Positions 37,780-47,649 are shown, counted from the stretch's first letter. The stretch: 64,000 nt of DNA from JAAZKI01 sp012799905 (GCA_050949415.1 JBMNFR010000009.1:620001-684000); one strand, 5' to 3'. Program-made: numbers and translations. The notes: generated from the letters alone by a model not told the origin.

Positions 37780-38091
37780 TCAATAGTGTCTGCCGCCGCC
37801 ACCAAAATCGCCGCGGGGACGACCAAAGCCGCCGCTGCGAGGTTCGCGTGGCTTAGCTTCATTGACAGTCAAGGTGCGGCCGTTATGTTCCGTGCCATTC
37901 AATGCGTCAATCGCAGCCTGGGCCTCGTTATCGTCCGACATTTCGACAAAACCAAAACCCTTGCTCCGACCGGTGTCACGATCCGTGATGACACGGGCAC
38001 TGTCAACTTTGCCGTAAGTGGCAAAGAGCGCTTCCAGCTCCGCGTCGTTCACAGCGTAACTCAGATTCCCAACATACAAATTCTTGGCCAT
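37780..38091 (-). CDS. RRM-type RNA-binding protein
   Basis: 103 residues from ATG 38091, chosen because GGAG lies about 7 bases upstream; an ATG four codons earlier (38103) is weaker. One RRM domain is present: RNP2 LYVGNL (residues 4-9) and RNP1 GRSKGFGFVEM (about 42-52). A short Gly/Arg-rich tail ends GDFGGGGRHY. This is the bacterial/cyanobacterial Rbp type, often cold-induced (family knowledge). It is a single-gene unit ended by the terminator at 37617-37653. It is divergent from the PotD gene. Confidence 0.95.
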   Translation of the reverse strand: MAKNLYVGNLSYAVNDAELEALFATYGKVDSARVITDRDTGRSKGFGFVEMSDDNEAQAAIDALNGTEHNGRTLTVNEAKPREPRSGGFGRPRGDFGGGGRHY

Positions 38092-38568
38092 TGCTTTCTC
38101 CATAAGGCGCTTGAGTCCTTTTTTTTACTTTCCGGACCACAAGTGGAAAGGGGCAGGAAAATAGACATTGCCCAATTACTATACCCTCGCAAAACCGCCA
38201 ACCAACCCGCTTCGCCAACCACTGCGCTACGACGCCTTATGACGCTTCTGTTTAGGTAACTGCTTACAATACAGCCACTGAAAACCTTTGCAAGCCCATT
38301 CAACGAAAAAAAATCGCAAAGTTGTTAAAAAAACTTTTACTTGCTAACTGACAAGAATTTGCCGATTTCGATGACAGCCGACTATTCCTCGCCAGTGACG
38401 TCGGCAGAGTTTTTTTCACCGCATTTTAGGTTATACGACAAATCATCCGGCAGGACTGGCGTTCAGGGAAAAAACGATTACATTGAGAGCCATCTCTATC
38501 GGCTGCCTTTGGCCAGCCGCCTTCCCGCCTCTCCGCCCACCTTCCCAAGCATAAGGAATCACACCAAC
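38092..38568. other. Divergent promoter region between rbp and potD
   Basis: 477 bases with no convincing gene. On the minus strand, around 38263-38290, TTGCAA and TATTGT are 16 bases apart and could be the -35/-10 boxes for the RRM gene, leaving a 5' leader of about 170 bases, as in cold-shock genes. The in-frame extension of the PotD frame upstream of 38569 has no family similarity. Confidence 0.35.
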
Positions 38569-39606
38569 ATGACCAAATTCGGCATCCGTGTTTTCGCCAG
38601 CCTTCTTGCAGTCATCGTTCTCAGCGGTTGCGGCAAATCCAAGCCGACCCTCCACCTCTACTGCTGGGCGGACTACATCAATCCCGACATCATCAAACAA
38701 TTCGAAAAGGAAAACAATTGCCGCGTCGTCTATGACACCTTTGACTCCAACGAAGCGCTTTACGCCAAACTCAAGGCCGGCGCCTCTGGCTACGACGTCA
38801 TCGTCCCCAGCCATTACATCATTGACCTGATGGCAAAGGAGAACATGCTGCTGAAGCTTGATCTGGAAAAAATCCCCAACTACGCCAACTTCGACAAGCA
38901 AATCCTGCGGATTCTGCCGGACCCGGACTGCACCTACGCTGCGCCCTACATGATGAGTTATACCGGCATCGGCTATAATAAGGAAAAAGTGGCTGACTTC
39001 AAGGCCAGTTGGGAAATGTTCTCCCGGACTGACCTGAAAAAGCGGACGACCATCTTAGATGACAAGCGGGAAGTCATTGGCGCGGCCATGTACCTGCTCG
39101 GCCTAGACCCCAACAGCACCAGTGACGAAGACCTGGCCGCCGCCAAAAAAATCATCGCCACCTGGCGCGACAACGCCGCCAAACTTGAAAACGAACAATA
39201 TAAAAACGGCATCGCCTCCAACGAATTCTACCTGGTCATGGGCTATTCCGGCGACATGATGCAGGTGGTCGAAGAAAATGAGCACGTCGGCTTCGTCATC
39301 CCCGAGGAAGGGACTCTTATCAGCTGCGACATGATGGCCATCCCCGCCCAAGCCAAGAACATCGACCTGGCCCACCGCTTCATTAACTTCCTGCATGAGC
39401 CTGCCGTCGCCGCCGCCAACACCGAACACGTATTCTTCCTCTGCCCCAATACGGCCGCCTACCCAATGCTGTCCGAAGAAATCCGCGCCAACCCGGCTGT
39501 CTTCCTGAAGCCGGAAATCCTCGCCAAATCCAAGGTCATCATCGACCAAGGCGAAAACGAACAGAAATTCAACCGTCTCTGGGAAGACATCAAGGCCGGA
39601 AAATAA
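38569..39606 (+). CDS. Spermidine/putrescine-type ABC transporter substrate-binding lipoprotein
   Basis: 345 residues from ATG 38569 (AAGGA upstream). A lipoprotein signal (MTKFGIRVFASLLAVIVLSG, then Cys) gives the lipobox LSGC. LHLYCWADYINPDIIKQFEK is the typical PotD/PotF start of the mature domain, and APYMMSYTGIGYNKEKV, EEGTLISCDMMAIPAQAKN and AHRFINFLHEP match the family. It would be anchored to a membrane and bind a polyamine or similar small cation. No PotA/B/C permease or ATPase genes are adjacent, so the rest of the transporter must lie elsewhere. The next gene starts 53 bases downstream. Confidence 0.9.
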   Translation: MTKFGIRVFASLLAVIVLSGCGKSKPTLHLYCWADYINPDIIKQFEKENNCRVVYDTFDSNEALYAKLKAGASGYDVIVPSHYIIDLMAKENMLLKLDLEKIPNYANFDKQILRILPDPDCTYAAPYMMSYTGIGYNKEKVADFKASWEMFSRTDLKKRTTILDDKREVIGAAMYLLGLDPNSTSDEDLAAAKKIIATWRDNAAKLENEQYKNGIASNEFYLVMGYSGDMMQVVEENEHVGFVIPEEGTLISCDMMAIPAQAKNIDLAHRFINFLHEPAVAAANTEHVFFLCPNTAAYPMLSEEIRANPAVFLKPEILAKSKVIIDQGENEQKFNRLWEDIKAGK

Positions 39607-39659
39607 GCCCAAAACCCGATTTACCTGAGATTTCAAGAACTTGCCACAGAGGATCAGTC

Positions 39660-41778
39660 ATGAAACTCGCAGCCGAACACAACTACGCCTTCCGCCGCCG
39701 CCTCAACCAGGTTCACTTGCCTGACCGGCGCAACCCCCACGCCCAGCCGACTGCCGAAGAAATAGTCCTTGACGACACCTGGACCATCATCCTGGCCAGC
39801 GAAGCCTCCGACTACCTGTTCCGCGTCGCCCAAGACTTGCAGGACTACCTCGCAGTCAGCATGGGCATCGCCGTCAAAGTCATCCGCCATGACCATGCCG
39901 CCGAAGCCGCAGACACAGACTCCCGCGTCATCGCCATTGGCGCCCGGGACGATTTCAGCGAGCGCGGTCGACGTCTGCGCAAATCCCGCGCCTTCCGACT
40001 CCAGGTCACCCCGGAACGCATCGTGATCACCGGCTATGACGAACGCGGCGCAGCCCAAGGCTGCTACCGGCTGGAAGACATCATGAACCTGCGCGAAGCG
40101 CCCTTCATCCCCGTGCAAGACAAGGTCCGCGAACCAATATTCGCGCCCCGCATGACCCACTCCGGCTGGGGAATTGACAACTTCCCTGACCAGCACCTCA
40201 ACGCCATCGCCCACGCCGGCATTGACGCTATCCTCGTATTCGTCAAAGATATCAATATGACCAACACTGGACACCTCGACTTCGCCAACCTCATCGACCG
40301 CGCCGAGGCGTTCGGGCTTGACGTCTATTTCTACAGCTACATGAAAAGCCGCAAGCATCCGGACGATCCGGAAGCCGAGGCTTTCTACGAAAACATGTAC
40401 GGCAAGCTGATCAAGACCTTCCCGCGTGTCAAAGGCATTGTCTTTGTCGGCGAATCCTGCGAGTTCCCCTCCAAGGACGAACGCACCAAGGGCAGACTCC
40501 GCCTGGACCCAGTCCCGCCGGGACAGGAGAACGACAAGCGCCCCTTCCCCGGCTGGTGGCCATGCCGAGACTACCCGCAATGGCTGAACCTGGTCAAAGG
40601 CATCATGCGCAAGTACAATCCCGACCTGGATGTGGTGTTCTGGACGTATAACTGGGGCTGGGCGCCCGCCCAAGACCGCATCGCCCTGATCAATAGCCTG
40701 CCGACGGATATCTCCCTCGAAGTCACCTTCGAAATGTTCGAAAACATCGTCAAAAATGGCATCACCACCCGCTGCGTCGACTATACGGCGTCCTTCGTCG
40801 GCCCAGGGACGTACTTCCGCACCGAGGCGGAGGCCGCCAGCGCCCGCAAGATTCCCTTGTACGCCATGTCCAACACGGGGGGCGTAACCTGGGACTTCGG
40901 CGTCATCCCCTATCAGCCCATCCCCTACCAGTGGAAACGCCGCTGGGACGCTTTGCTGCAAGCCCACCGCGACTGGGGCCTGGCCGGCCTGATGGAATGC
41001 CACCACTTCGGCTGGTGGCCGTCCTTCATCTCAGAACTGAGCAAAGAAGCGTACTGGACCGGCGGCGATGACTTCGACAGCCATATCCGCCGTATCGCTG
41101 AACGAGACTTTGGCCAGGAAGGGGCTGACGATGCCCTGCGGGCCTGGGAACTCTGGAGCGACGCTGCCAACGACTACGTCCCCACCAATGAAGACCAATA
41201 CGGACCGTTCCGCATCGGGCCGTCCTACCCGTTCCTCTTCCTGGACCAGGAAGTGACCTTTCCGGATGTGCCCTACGCCCACTTCGGCGCCCGCATCATG
41301 AAGCCAAAATACCGCTCCCATGCACCCGCAGACGTCCCCGCCGAAATCGTCCTGCTGACCAGGATGGAAAAGAAAATGCAAAAGGGCGTACAGACCCTGA
41401 AGCGCGCCATCCGCTTCACGCCGACCGCGCCGACGCGAATACGCAACCCGCATGATTCTGCTCGGCTCTTTCATGGCCAAGTCCATCCGCACCACCATCC
41501 ATGCCAAGCAGTGGTTCCTCTGCAGCCAGGTGCTGCGCGCGGAAAATCCCAAACGCGAAGACGTCCTGGCCACCCTGGACGAAATGGTCGTCATCGCCAA
41601 CCGTGAAATCGCCAACGCCAAGCAGACTATCCCGCTCGTCGAACAAGACTCCCGCCTCGGATGGGAACCAAGCATGGAGTACATGACAGACAAATCGCGT
41701 CTGGAATGGAAAATCGCCCAAGTCACCGAGGTGATCAACGAATTGATTCCACAATATCGCAAAAACCTGGCGCCCTGA
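39660..41778 (+). CDS. Glycoside-hydrolase-like protein (GH20/GH67-type N-domain plus barrel), apparent frameshift
   Basis: The frame from ATG 39660 (AGAGGA upstream) runs to 41606, but its last 55 residues are Pro/His/Arg-rich nonsense. A second frame over 41452-41778 (MILLGSFMAKSIRTTIHAKQ...) looks like the missing C-terminal helices. Removing one C at about 41431 (in GCGCCGACG) joins them as TPTARREYATRM, giving about 705 residues. The N-terminal domain (WTIILASEASDYLFRVAQDL) is of the alpha-glucuronidase/hexosaminidase accessory type. The following barrel has FAPRMTHSGWG and GIVFVGESCEF. No signal peptide. The substrate is unknown. The joining shift may be a sequencing error or a real mutation. 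Confidence 0.65.
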
Positions 41779-41796
41779 CCAGAAGGCACTTCCGCC

Positions 41797-41997
41797 ATGC
41801 GACCACCATCACTGTCCGTTATCCTGCTCTTCCTGTTCCTGCTTATCTGCCTGGCGGCCGCCTACTTCCTCAGCGACTCCCTCCAGCGCGTGGACAAAGC
41901 ACGCCAGCAACAACCGCAAACTACCGAAGCAACGTCAGCACAACCAATCGCAAATCCGACAAACAACGGCGAGACGCAACCGCCAGACAGCCATTGA
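41797..41997 (+). CDS. Small membrane-anchored protein of unknown function
   Basis: 66 residues. One hydrophobic segment (LSVILLFLFLLICLAAAYFL) is followed by a polar tail rich in Gln, Thr, Asn and Pro. AAGG lies 10 bases before the ATG. It begins 18 bases after the end of the glycoside-hydrolase-like gene. No family is recognised and the gene could be spurious, though its codon use and position look natural. Confidence 0.5.
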   Translation: MRPPSLSVILLFLFLLICLAAAYFLSDSLQRVDKARQQQPQTTEATSAQPIANPTNNGETQPPDSH

Positions 41998-42134
41998 AAA
42001 AAGCCGCCTGGCGTAATATATTATCTGCTTTTCTTTTCAAGCGCCGGTCGCGGCCTGGCCATCAGGCAGGCATTTTCGCGATTCCGGTTTCTTGACGTGA
42101 CTATCCACCCTCATTCCCTATCTTGAACTGAACC

Positions 42135-42416
42135 ATGCCAACCTACGAATACAAATGTGAAAAGTGCGGAGTGCACTTTGACCACTTCCAAAGCATGACT
42201 TCCGAACCTCTGCAGACGTGCCGGGACTGCGGCGGAAAACTGCGCCGCTTAATTGGCCAGGGCGCTGGCATCATCTTCAAGGGCAGCGGCTTCTACTGCA
42301 CCGACTATCGCAGCCCGAGCAGCGTCAGCAGCGAAAGTCATGAAAGCAAAGCAGCAGAGTCAACAGCCAAGACTGACACGGCAGCGAAAACGCCGGCAAA
42401 AAACGCCGCCTCCTGA
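42135..42416 (+). CDS. FmdB-family zinc-ribbon protein
   Basis: 93 residues. MPTYEYKCEKCGVHFDHFQSM and LQTCRDCGGKLRRLIGQGAGIIFKGSGFY are the exact FmdB-type start, with two CxxC pairs forming one zinc ribbon. FmdB-like proteins are putative regulators or small zinc proteins of unknown role. The tail after residue 60 is Ser/Ala/Lys-rich and disordered. It precedes another zinc-ribbon protein gene by 81 bases on the same strand. Confidence 0.93.
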   Translation: MPTYEYKCEKCGVHFDHFQSMTSEPLQTCRDCGGKLRRLIGQGAGIIFKGSGFYCTDYRSPSSVSSESHESKAAESTAKTDTAAKTPAKNAAS

Positions 42417-42497
42417 AATCAAACCAGGCAACGGACATCCTGACACACACGCCCGAACGTCTCTGCCCTTCCTAATTACCATAAGGAAAGCTCGACC

Positions 42498-43265
42498 ATG
42501 ATCAATTGTCCAAAATGCAACACCGATAACCTGCTCAATGCCATCTTCTGCCGCGGCTGCGGCGAAAAGCTGGAACTGAGTGAACTGACGCCGGACTCCT
42601 TTCTGCCGCCGCCGCCGTCCACGGCTCAGAAAATCATGAAGATAATCAACCGGGTCGGGTCAATCGTCATCGGCGTCCTGCTCATCATTATTATCGTCGG
42701 CCTGTTCTGCCCGGTCGGCGGCGTCATCAAGCCGGAAGGCGAGCCATCCGCCGAAGCCACCAAGAACTTTGCCGAAGCCCAAAACGTCGGCGCACCAGCC
42801 GCCACGTCAAGACGCACCAGCCGACGTCGGACGAACAACACCCCTGCCGCGCCAGTCGCGGACCAGACTTTCTCATTCAGCAGCGAAGACGCCACCGGAC
42901 TGGTCAGCAAGGCCATGTCCCTGCCGCGCAATAACCCGGATGACAAAATGCCGCCGCAGCACCTCAGCATCGACTTCCAGGACGAGGGCTATGTCCGCCT
43001 GGTTCTGACCTGCAACCTGCTGGGCAAGATGCCCATGCACAATGTGCTGATCGCCAAGCCAACTGTGGAAAATAACACCCTGGCCATGAATATCGAAAGC
43101 GCCCGCATCGGAATCCTGCCCATGTTCGGCCCCTTGAAAGAAAACGTCATCGAAAAATTCAACCGTTTAAGCAGCAGCTGCGCACCCTTGCAGAATATTC
43201 AGAAGAACCTGAAGCGCGCCACCGTCACACCTGGACGCGTCAGCATCACCGTCGGCAAAAAATAA
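42498..43265 (+). CDS. Zinc-ribbon membrane protein of unknown function
   Basis: 255 residues. The N-terminal zinc ribbon (MINCPKCNTDNLLNAIFCRG followed by CGEK, two CxxC pairs) is followed by a membrane segment (VGSIVIGVLLIIIIVGLF, about 50-67). A Thr/Arg/Ala linker and an exported-side domain of about 120 residues follow, with no motif I recognise (AMSLPRNNPDDKMPPQHLSI; SVTVG-like end). It is possibly a membrane sensor. AAGGAAAG lies 10 bases before the ATG. It is the last gene before the second MITE. Confidence 0.7.
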   Translation: MINCPKCNTDNLLNAIFCRGCGEKLELSELTPDSFLPPPPSTAQKIMKIINRVGSIVIGVLLIIIIVGLFCPVGGVIKPEGEPSAEATKNFAEAQNVGAPAATSRRTSRRRTNNTPAAPVADQTFSFSSEDATGLVSKAMSLPRNNPDDKMPPQHLSIDFQDEGYVRLVLTCNLLGKMPMHNVLIAKPTVENNTLAMNIESARIGILPMFGPLKENVIEKFNRLSSSCAPLQNIQKNLKRATVTPGRVSITVGKK

Positions 43266-43316
43266 ATGGGGCGCCTGGTGTCCGCCCCTCGACGTATGTG
43301 CCCAGCATGCCCAACC

Positions 43317-43676
43317 GTAATCGGTCACCCATTGATAGCGGCCATTCCAACAGCGTGTTTTCAGCGCTTCTACCGCTCCGCTGCTGTACTACTATTGACC
43401 AACTTCTTGTTTTTTGAAAAAGATTTTCTCCAGGTCAGCGCTTATGTGTCGCCTTTACAGGACTCCAAATTATATTCCATCTCACCTAGGGCTGTGCCCA
43501 CCTCCGGCGTGCTTGCCCTGGGCTGCGTCCTGACGGCTCGGTTGGGGCCTTTGCCGCTTTGCGACTGTGGACATGGGGGATAGCGTAGTCCAAACTCACT
43601 CTCGCCCCTCGCCCCTCGCCCCTTTCCTGACTCCGCTACACGCCAGAACCTCGAGTATCAATCAGTGACCGATTAT
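43317..43676. mobile_element. IS66-like MITE (non-autonomous), copy 2
   Basis: 360 bp. The left end GTAATCGGTCACCCATTGAT starts at 43317. The right end, reversed, starts ATAATCGGTCACTGATTGAT from 43676. GCCCAACC lies directly outside both ends (43309-43316 and 43677-43684), an exact 8-bp target duplication. Interior: a TGTCACCC-type repeat arm (about 43438-43520) and a TCGCCCC heptamer run (43601-43625), preceded by the same phrase AGCGTAGTCCAAACTCACTC as in copy 1. No transposase is encoded. It occupies most of the 452-base gap upstream of xseA and ends 42 bases before its start. Confidence 0.82.
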
Positions 43677-43717
43677 GCCCAACCATGCCCCTTGCGGCAT
43701 TATGATGGAGGCAAGGC

Positions 43718-45013
43718 ATGGCTGCAACGCCGCCCGGGAAAATTTACGGAGTCAGCGAACTGACCAAGCAGATCAAGCAGGTCCTTGGCCAGGCTTTTCC
43801 GCCTTTCTGGCTGCGCGGTGAAATCAGCGAATGCAAGACCCACACGTATTCCGGTCATGTCTATTTCACGCTGAAGGACTCCGGGGCGCAGATTTCCGCC
43901 GTCTTTTTCCGTGGTGGTCGTGTATTCCAGAACCTGCGCCTGGGCGCCGGCGTGGAAGTCGATGTCTACGGCCAACTGACCGTCTATGAGCCGCACGGCA
44001 ACTACCAGATACTGGTCTCGGACATCCGCGTTCATGGCCTTGGCGACCTCCACCTCCGTTTTGAAGAAATGAAGCAACGCTTGCAGGCCGAGGGCCTGTT
44101 CGACCCGCAGCGCAAACGGCCGATTCCGCCGATGCCGAATTGCGTTGGCGTCATCACCTCACGCGACGGCGCCGCCCTGCAAGATTTCCTCAACGTGCTC
44201 CACCGCCGCTTTGCCGGAATGCGCGTCCGCATCGCCCCCACCCTAGTTCAGGGCAGCGATGCCGCCCGCCAAATCGCCGCTGCCATCGCCTACCTGAACA
44301 ACACCGCCGCCTGCGACGTCATCGTCGTCACCAGGGGCGGCGGCAGCCTGGAAGACCTCTGGCCCTTCAACGAGGAAGCTGTGGCCAGGGCGGTTGCGTC
44401 CTCTGCCATCCCGGTCATCAGCGCCGTCGGCCACGAACGCGACTTCACTATCTGCGACTTTGTCGCTGACCACCGTTCTGCCACGCCGTCCGTCGCCGCT
44501 GAGCAAGTTGTGGAAGCAAAGGCCCGCCTGCATGAACGCATTGTCCACGCCCGTCAACGGCTGCGCAACGCCCTGCTGCTGCGACTGGCCAACCTGCGCC
44601 AACGCCAAGTCCAGGCAGCTGCCTGCCCCGTGTTCAACCGTCCGGAAGAATTGCTTAGCCGCCGGGCGCAGCAGCTTGACCACCTGGTGCAAAGACTAAT
44701 CCAGACCATCCCGCGACAAGCCGAACAAGCCGCTCTACGCGCTCAAGCCGTAGCCAGCCGCTTGGCCAGAACCATGCCCGCAATTCTGCAAGCACGCCAA
44801 GCGCGCCTCGAAAATGCCCGTCGCGCCCTGCATGCCCTGAATCCGACCGCCGTCCTGACCCGAGGCTACAGCATCCTGCTGACTGAAAATGGCCGAGCCG
44901 TCCGCTCCACTGAAGACACCAACGTGGACGCTGACCTGCTCGCTCTGCTCGGAAACGGAAAACTCAATGTCAAAGTGACGAAAATCATCCCGAAAGAGAA
45001 CAATCATGGATGA
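43718..45013 (+). CDS. xseA: Exodeoxyribonuclease VII large subunit
   Basis: 431 residues. The N-terminal OB domain (IYGVSELTKQIKQVLGQAFP, FWLRGEISE, GHVYFTLKDSGAQISAVFFR) is followed by the nuclease core. This has VGVITSRDGAALQDFLNVL, RGGGSLEDLWPFNEE and SAVGHERDFTICDFVADHRS ATPS, then a long coiled-coil region. The C-terminus closes with NPTAVLTRGYSI. It degrades single-stranded DNA together with XseB. GGAGG lies upstream of the ATG. It overlaps xseB by 8 bases. Confidence 0.97.
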   Translation: MAATPPGKIYGVSELTKQIKQVLGQAFPPFWLRGEISECKTHTYSGHVYFTLKDSGAQISAVFFRGGRVFQNLRLGAGVEVDVYGQLTVYEPHGNYQILVSDIRVHGLGDLHLRFEEMKQRLQAEGLFDPQRKRPIPPMPNCVGVITSRDGAALQDFLNVLHRRFAGMRVRIAPTLVQGSDAARQIAAAIAYLNNTAACDVIVVTRGGGSLEDLWPFNEEAVARAVASSAIPVISAVGHERDFTICDFVADHRSATPSVAAEQVVEAKARLHERIVHARQRLRNALLLRLANLRQRQVQAAACPVFNRPEELLSRRAQQLDHLVQRLIQTIPRQAEQAALRAQAVASRLARTMPAILQARQARLENARRALHALNPTAVLTRGYSILLTENGRAVRSTEDTNVDADLLALLGNGKLNVKVTKIIPKENNHG

Positions 45014-45281
45014 CAACGACCTTGCAAAACTGAATTTCGAAGATGCCCTCGCCCGCCTGGAAGCAATTGTCAGCCAACTGGAAAGCGGCAGCCTTTCCCT
45101 GGAAGACAGCATGGCCAAGTTCGAAGAAGGAATGCGACTGAATAAAATCTGCTCCGATAAGCTGGCAGAAGCAGAAAGCAAAATCGAAATGCTGGTCAAA
45201 CGCGCTGACGGAACCCTGGAATGGACAGACTACAATCCCAAACCAAATAACGCCCAGGCGCCGCCGACGCGGCAGGCGTAG
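45006..45281 (+). CDS. xseB: Exodeoxyribonuclease VII small subunit
   Basis: 91 residues. FEDALARLEAIVSQLESGSL and LEDSMAKFEEGMRLNKICS are the two helices of the XseB coiled hairpin. The tail is polar. The start overlaps the xseA stop by 8 bases, so translation is coupled and subunit ratios are linked. A heptamer repeat array begins 15 bases after the stop. Confidence 0.96.
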   Translation: MDDNDLAKLNFEDALARLEAIVSQLESGSLSLEDSMAKFEEGMRLNKICSDKLAEAESKIEMLVKRADGTLEWTDYNPKPNNAQAPPTRQA

Positions 45282-45296
45282 TCGCCGCAAATAAAC

Positions 45297-45720
45297 GAGG
45301 GGCGAGGGGCGAGGGGCGAGGGGCGAGGGGCGAGGGGCGAGGGGCGAGGGGGTGAATGCTGAATGCTGAATGCTGAATGCGGAGGCGCATTTCATAATTC
45401 ATAATTCATAATTCATAATTCATAATTCATAATTCATAATTCATAATTCATAATTCATAATTTGTAAGAGGCGAGGGGCTGAATGCTGAATGCTGAATGC
45501 TGAATGTTGAATATTGAAGGCTGAATGCTGAGGCGCATTTCATAATTCATAATTCATAATTCATAATTCATAATTCATAATTCGTAAGGGGCGAGGGGCT
45601 GAATGCTGAATGCGGAATGCTGAATGTTGAATGCTGAATGCTGAGGCGCATTTCATAATTCATAATTCATAATTCATAATTCATAATTCATAATTCGTAA
45701 GGGGCGAGGGGCGAGGATGA
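45297..45720 (+). repeat. Compound array of three different heptanucleotide repeats
   Basis: Three successive blocks. Each runs from GGGGCGA heptamers through TGAATGC heptamers, then the phrase GAGGCGCATTTC, then 6-12 copies of ATAATTC, then GTAAGGGGCGAGGGG. All three repeated words have period 7, although their sequences are unrelated. The third block ends GAGGATGAGCTTGGACTATA, the flank shared with other arrays. The complement of the TGAATGC part recurs at 56339-56393. Nothing coding is present. The array fills most of the 706-base gap between xseB and the first PilT-type gene. Confidence 0.92.
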
Positions 45721-45775
45721 GCTTGGACTATACTGTCCACTATGTCCACTATGTCCACAGCTTCCACATCCTTTA

Positions 45776-45855
45776 CTCCGCAGGCGTTTAATCATGCCTA
45801 CTCCCAAGTTTCTGCCTGAGGGAAAGCGCCGCCTCATAAAGGCGCTACAGGAGAC
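45776..45855 (-). repeat. Diverged reverse copy of the dispersed hairpin element
   Basis: It resembles the complement of 12366-12454 (ends CTCATAAAGGCGCTACAG). It is followed by ACTGACCGATTACGGCC, which looks like a lone MITE end. Confidence 0.5.
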
Positions 45856-45987
45856 TGACCGATTACGGCCGATTAGCAGCAATAGCGCCCGGCTAGTTTC
45901 AATTTTCTGATTTCATGTTACATTTAGAGACGAAGCACCCCTCGCTTCCTGAGCCCGGAATATGCATCGCGCACGGAGAACGCCCTG

Positions 45988-47649
45988 ATGAACAATGCCT
46001 CCATCACCAAGGAAATCGACTGGTTCTGCTACCATGTCGTCGCCGAAAAACTACTCACCCGGGAAGCCTGCATCGCTGTACTGGAAGCCATTGAAGGAGA
46101 AAACCTCGTTCCTGACTTAGACCTGTTTGTCAACGTCATCAAAGACAACAAACTGTGTTCCGATGACGCCAAGCTTGACCAGTTCGCTGACATGGCTAAG
46201 GAAGAAGCCAAGGTCTTTGGCTTCCCGTCCCGCAGCGTCCTGTCCGCCGCATCGGGTGCGGCGCCACAGCCTGCACCGCACCGGCCGCCAGCCGCCGCGA
46301 CGCAAGAGCCGCCCCCCGCTCCAGCAGCAGCCAAACCGCCCGCACAAGCGCCAGCAACGGCTGCGACCGGCGGCGCCCTGCCCCTGCCCACCGACCATAA
46401 AAGCGCCTGGCTGCTGGACTGGCCAGACCTCTCCCAGGCCGATAAACTCGACCAAAACGCAGCCATGCAGCTGCTGACGGACTTCCTCCACAAAGCCCGA
46501 GAAAACCACTGCAGTGACGTGCATCTCTCAGCAGGCGCCGTGCCTTTTGTCCGACGCTATAAGAAAATCCACCTGATTCCCGGGCAGGACATCCTCAGCC
46601 GCGAAGCCTCCGCCGCCATCAATTACGCCCCCCTTAGCGATGCCCAGAGAAAACGCTTTGAAGAGCATCACGACCTCGACTATTGCATTCAAATTGAGGA
46701 CGATGACCGCTACCGCACCAATCTCCTGTATCAGCGCCTCGGCCCGTCTGGATCGTATCGGGTGATTGACAAGTCGATCCGAGCTATCTCCGAACTAGGC
46801 TTCAGGGAACCCGAGGTGATTGAAAAACTGACCGCCTACAACCAGGGTCTGATTCTGCTCACCGGGCCGGCCGGCTGCGGCAAATCGTCCACCCTGGCCT
46901 CCCTGGTCGACTACATCAACACCAACCGCCACGACCACATCATCTCGGTCGAAGACCCAATCGAAATTATCCATCCGCCTAAGGGCTGCAACGTCAACCA
47001 GCGCGAAATCTCACGCCATACAAAAAGCTTTGGCAACGCCCTCCGCGCCGCCCTCCGCGAAGACCCTGACGTGATTGTCATCGGCGAAATGCGCGACCTG
47101 GAAACCATTGAGATGGCTATCCATGCCTCGGAAACCGGGCACTTGGTCATCGGCACCCTCCACACCAATAGCGCGCCGGAAACCATGAACCGAATCCTTG
47201 ACGTATTTCCCCACAACCAGCAGGCTCAAATCCGCGCCATGGTTGCAGAAAGCCTCAAGGCCGTCGTCTGCCAGGAGCTGCTCCCCAACAAGAACGAAGA
47301 CGGCGTCGTCCTGGCAGCGGAAATCCTGCTCGGCACCCTGGCCGTCTCCAACCTGATTCGCGAAGGCAAGACCTACCAGCTGCTGTCGACCATCCAGACC
47401 AACAAGCATATCGGCATGGTCACTATGGAGCAGAGCTATTTTGATCTCTATGAAGACGGTAAGCGCAGCTACGACCAGACCCTGCCCCTGATCCGGAATC
47501 CGGACATAATCCGGCAGATGCAGATGATTGAAGCCCAACGCCTTAAGGGCGGCGGTCGCAAGGGCGCCACCCCTGCACCCGCCCCAGACCCCAGCCCTGA
47601 AAACGCACCCGCCCAGGAACCGGCCAAGCCAAAACGCAAATGGTTCTGA
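45988..47649 (+). CDS. PilT-type secretion/pilus ATPase with extra N-terminal domain
   Basis: 553 residues. Residues 1-85 form a helical domain I do not recognise, followed by a Pro/Ala linker (90-135). The PilT-like part begins with NHCSDVHLSAGAVPFVRRYK. Walker A is GPAGCGKSSTLASL (about 292), the Asp box VEDPIEIIHP, Walker B IVIGEMRDLETIEMA and the His box GTLHTNSAPETMNRI. Such hexameric ATPases drive retraction of type IV pili or related fibres. GGAG lies upstream of ATG 45988. It is followed 76 bases later by a second, shorter PilT gene, so a PilT/PilU-like pair is likely. No pilin or PilB genes are in the window. Confidence 0.9.
   Translation: MNNASITKEIDWFCYHVVAEKLLTREACIAVLEAIEGENLVPDLDLFVNVIKDNKLCSDDAKLDQFADMAKEEAKVFGFPSRSVLSAASGAAPQPAPHRPPAAATQEPPPAPAAAKPPAQAPATAATGGALPLPTDHKSAWLLDWPDLSQADKLDQNAAMQLLTDFLHKARENHCSDVHLSAGAVPFVRRYKKIHLIPGQDILSREASAAINYAPLSDAQRKRFEEHHDLDYCIQIEDDDRYRTNLLYQRLGPSGSYRVIDKSIRAISELGFREPEVIEKLTAYNQGLILLTGPAGCGKSSTLASLVDYINTNRHDHIISVEDPIEIIHPPKGCNVNQREISRHTKSFGNALRAALREDPDVIVIGEMRDLETIEMAIHASETGHLVIGTLHTNSAPETMNRILDVFPHNQQAQIRAMVAESLKAVVCQELLPNKNEDGVVLAAEILLGTLAVSNLIREGKTYQLLSTIQTNKHIGMVTMEQSYFDLYEDGKRSYDQTLPLIRNPDIIRQMQMIEAQRLKGGGRKGATPAPAPDPSPENAPAQEPAKPKRKWF

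Noticed and set aside
38341..38568. 75-codon upstream extension of the PotD-type gene
   Set aside because: It would bury the lipoprotein signal peptide; a ribosome site lies before ATG 38569.
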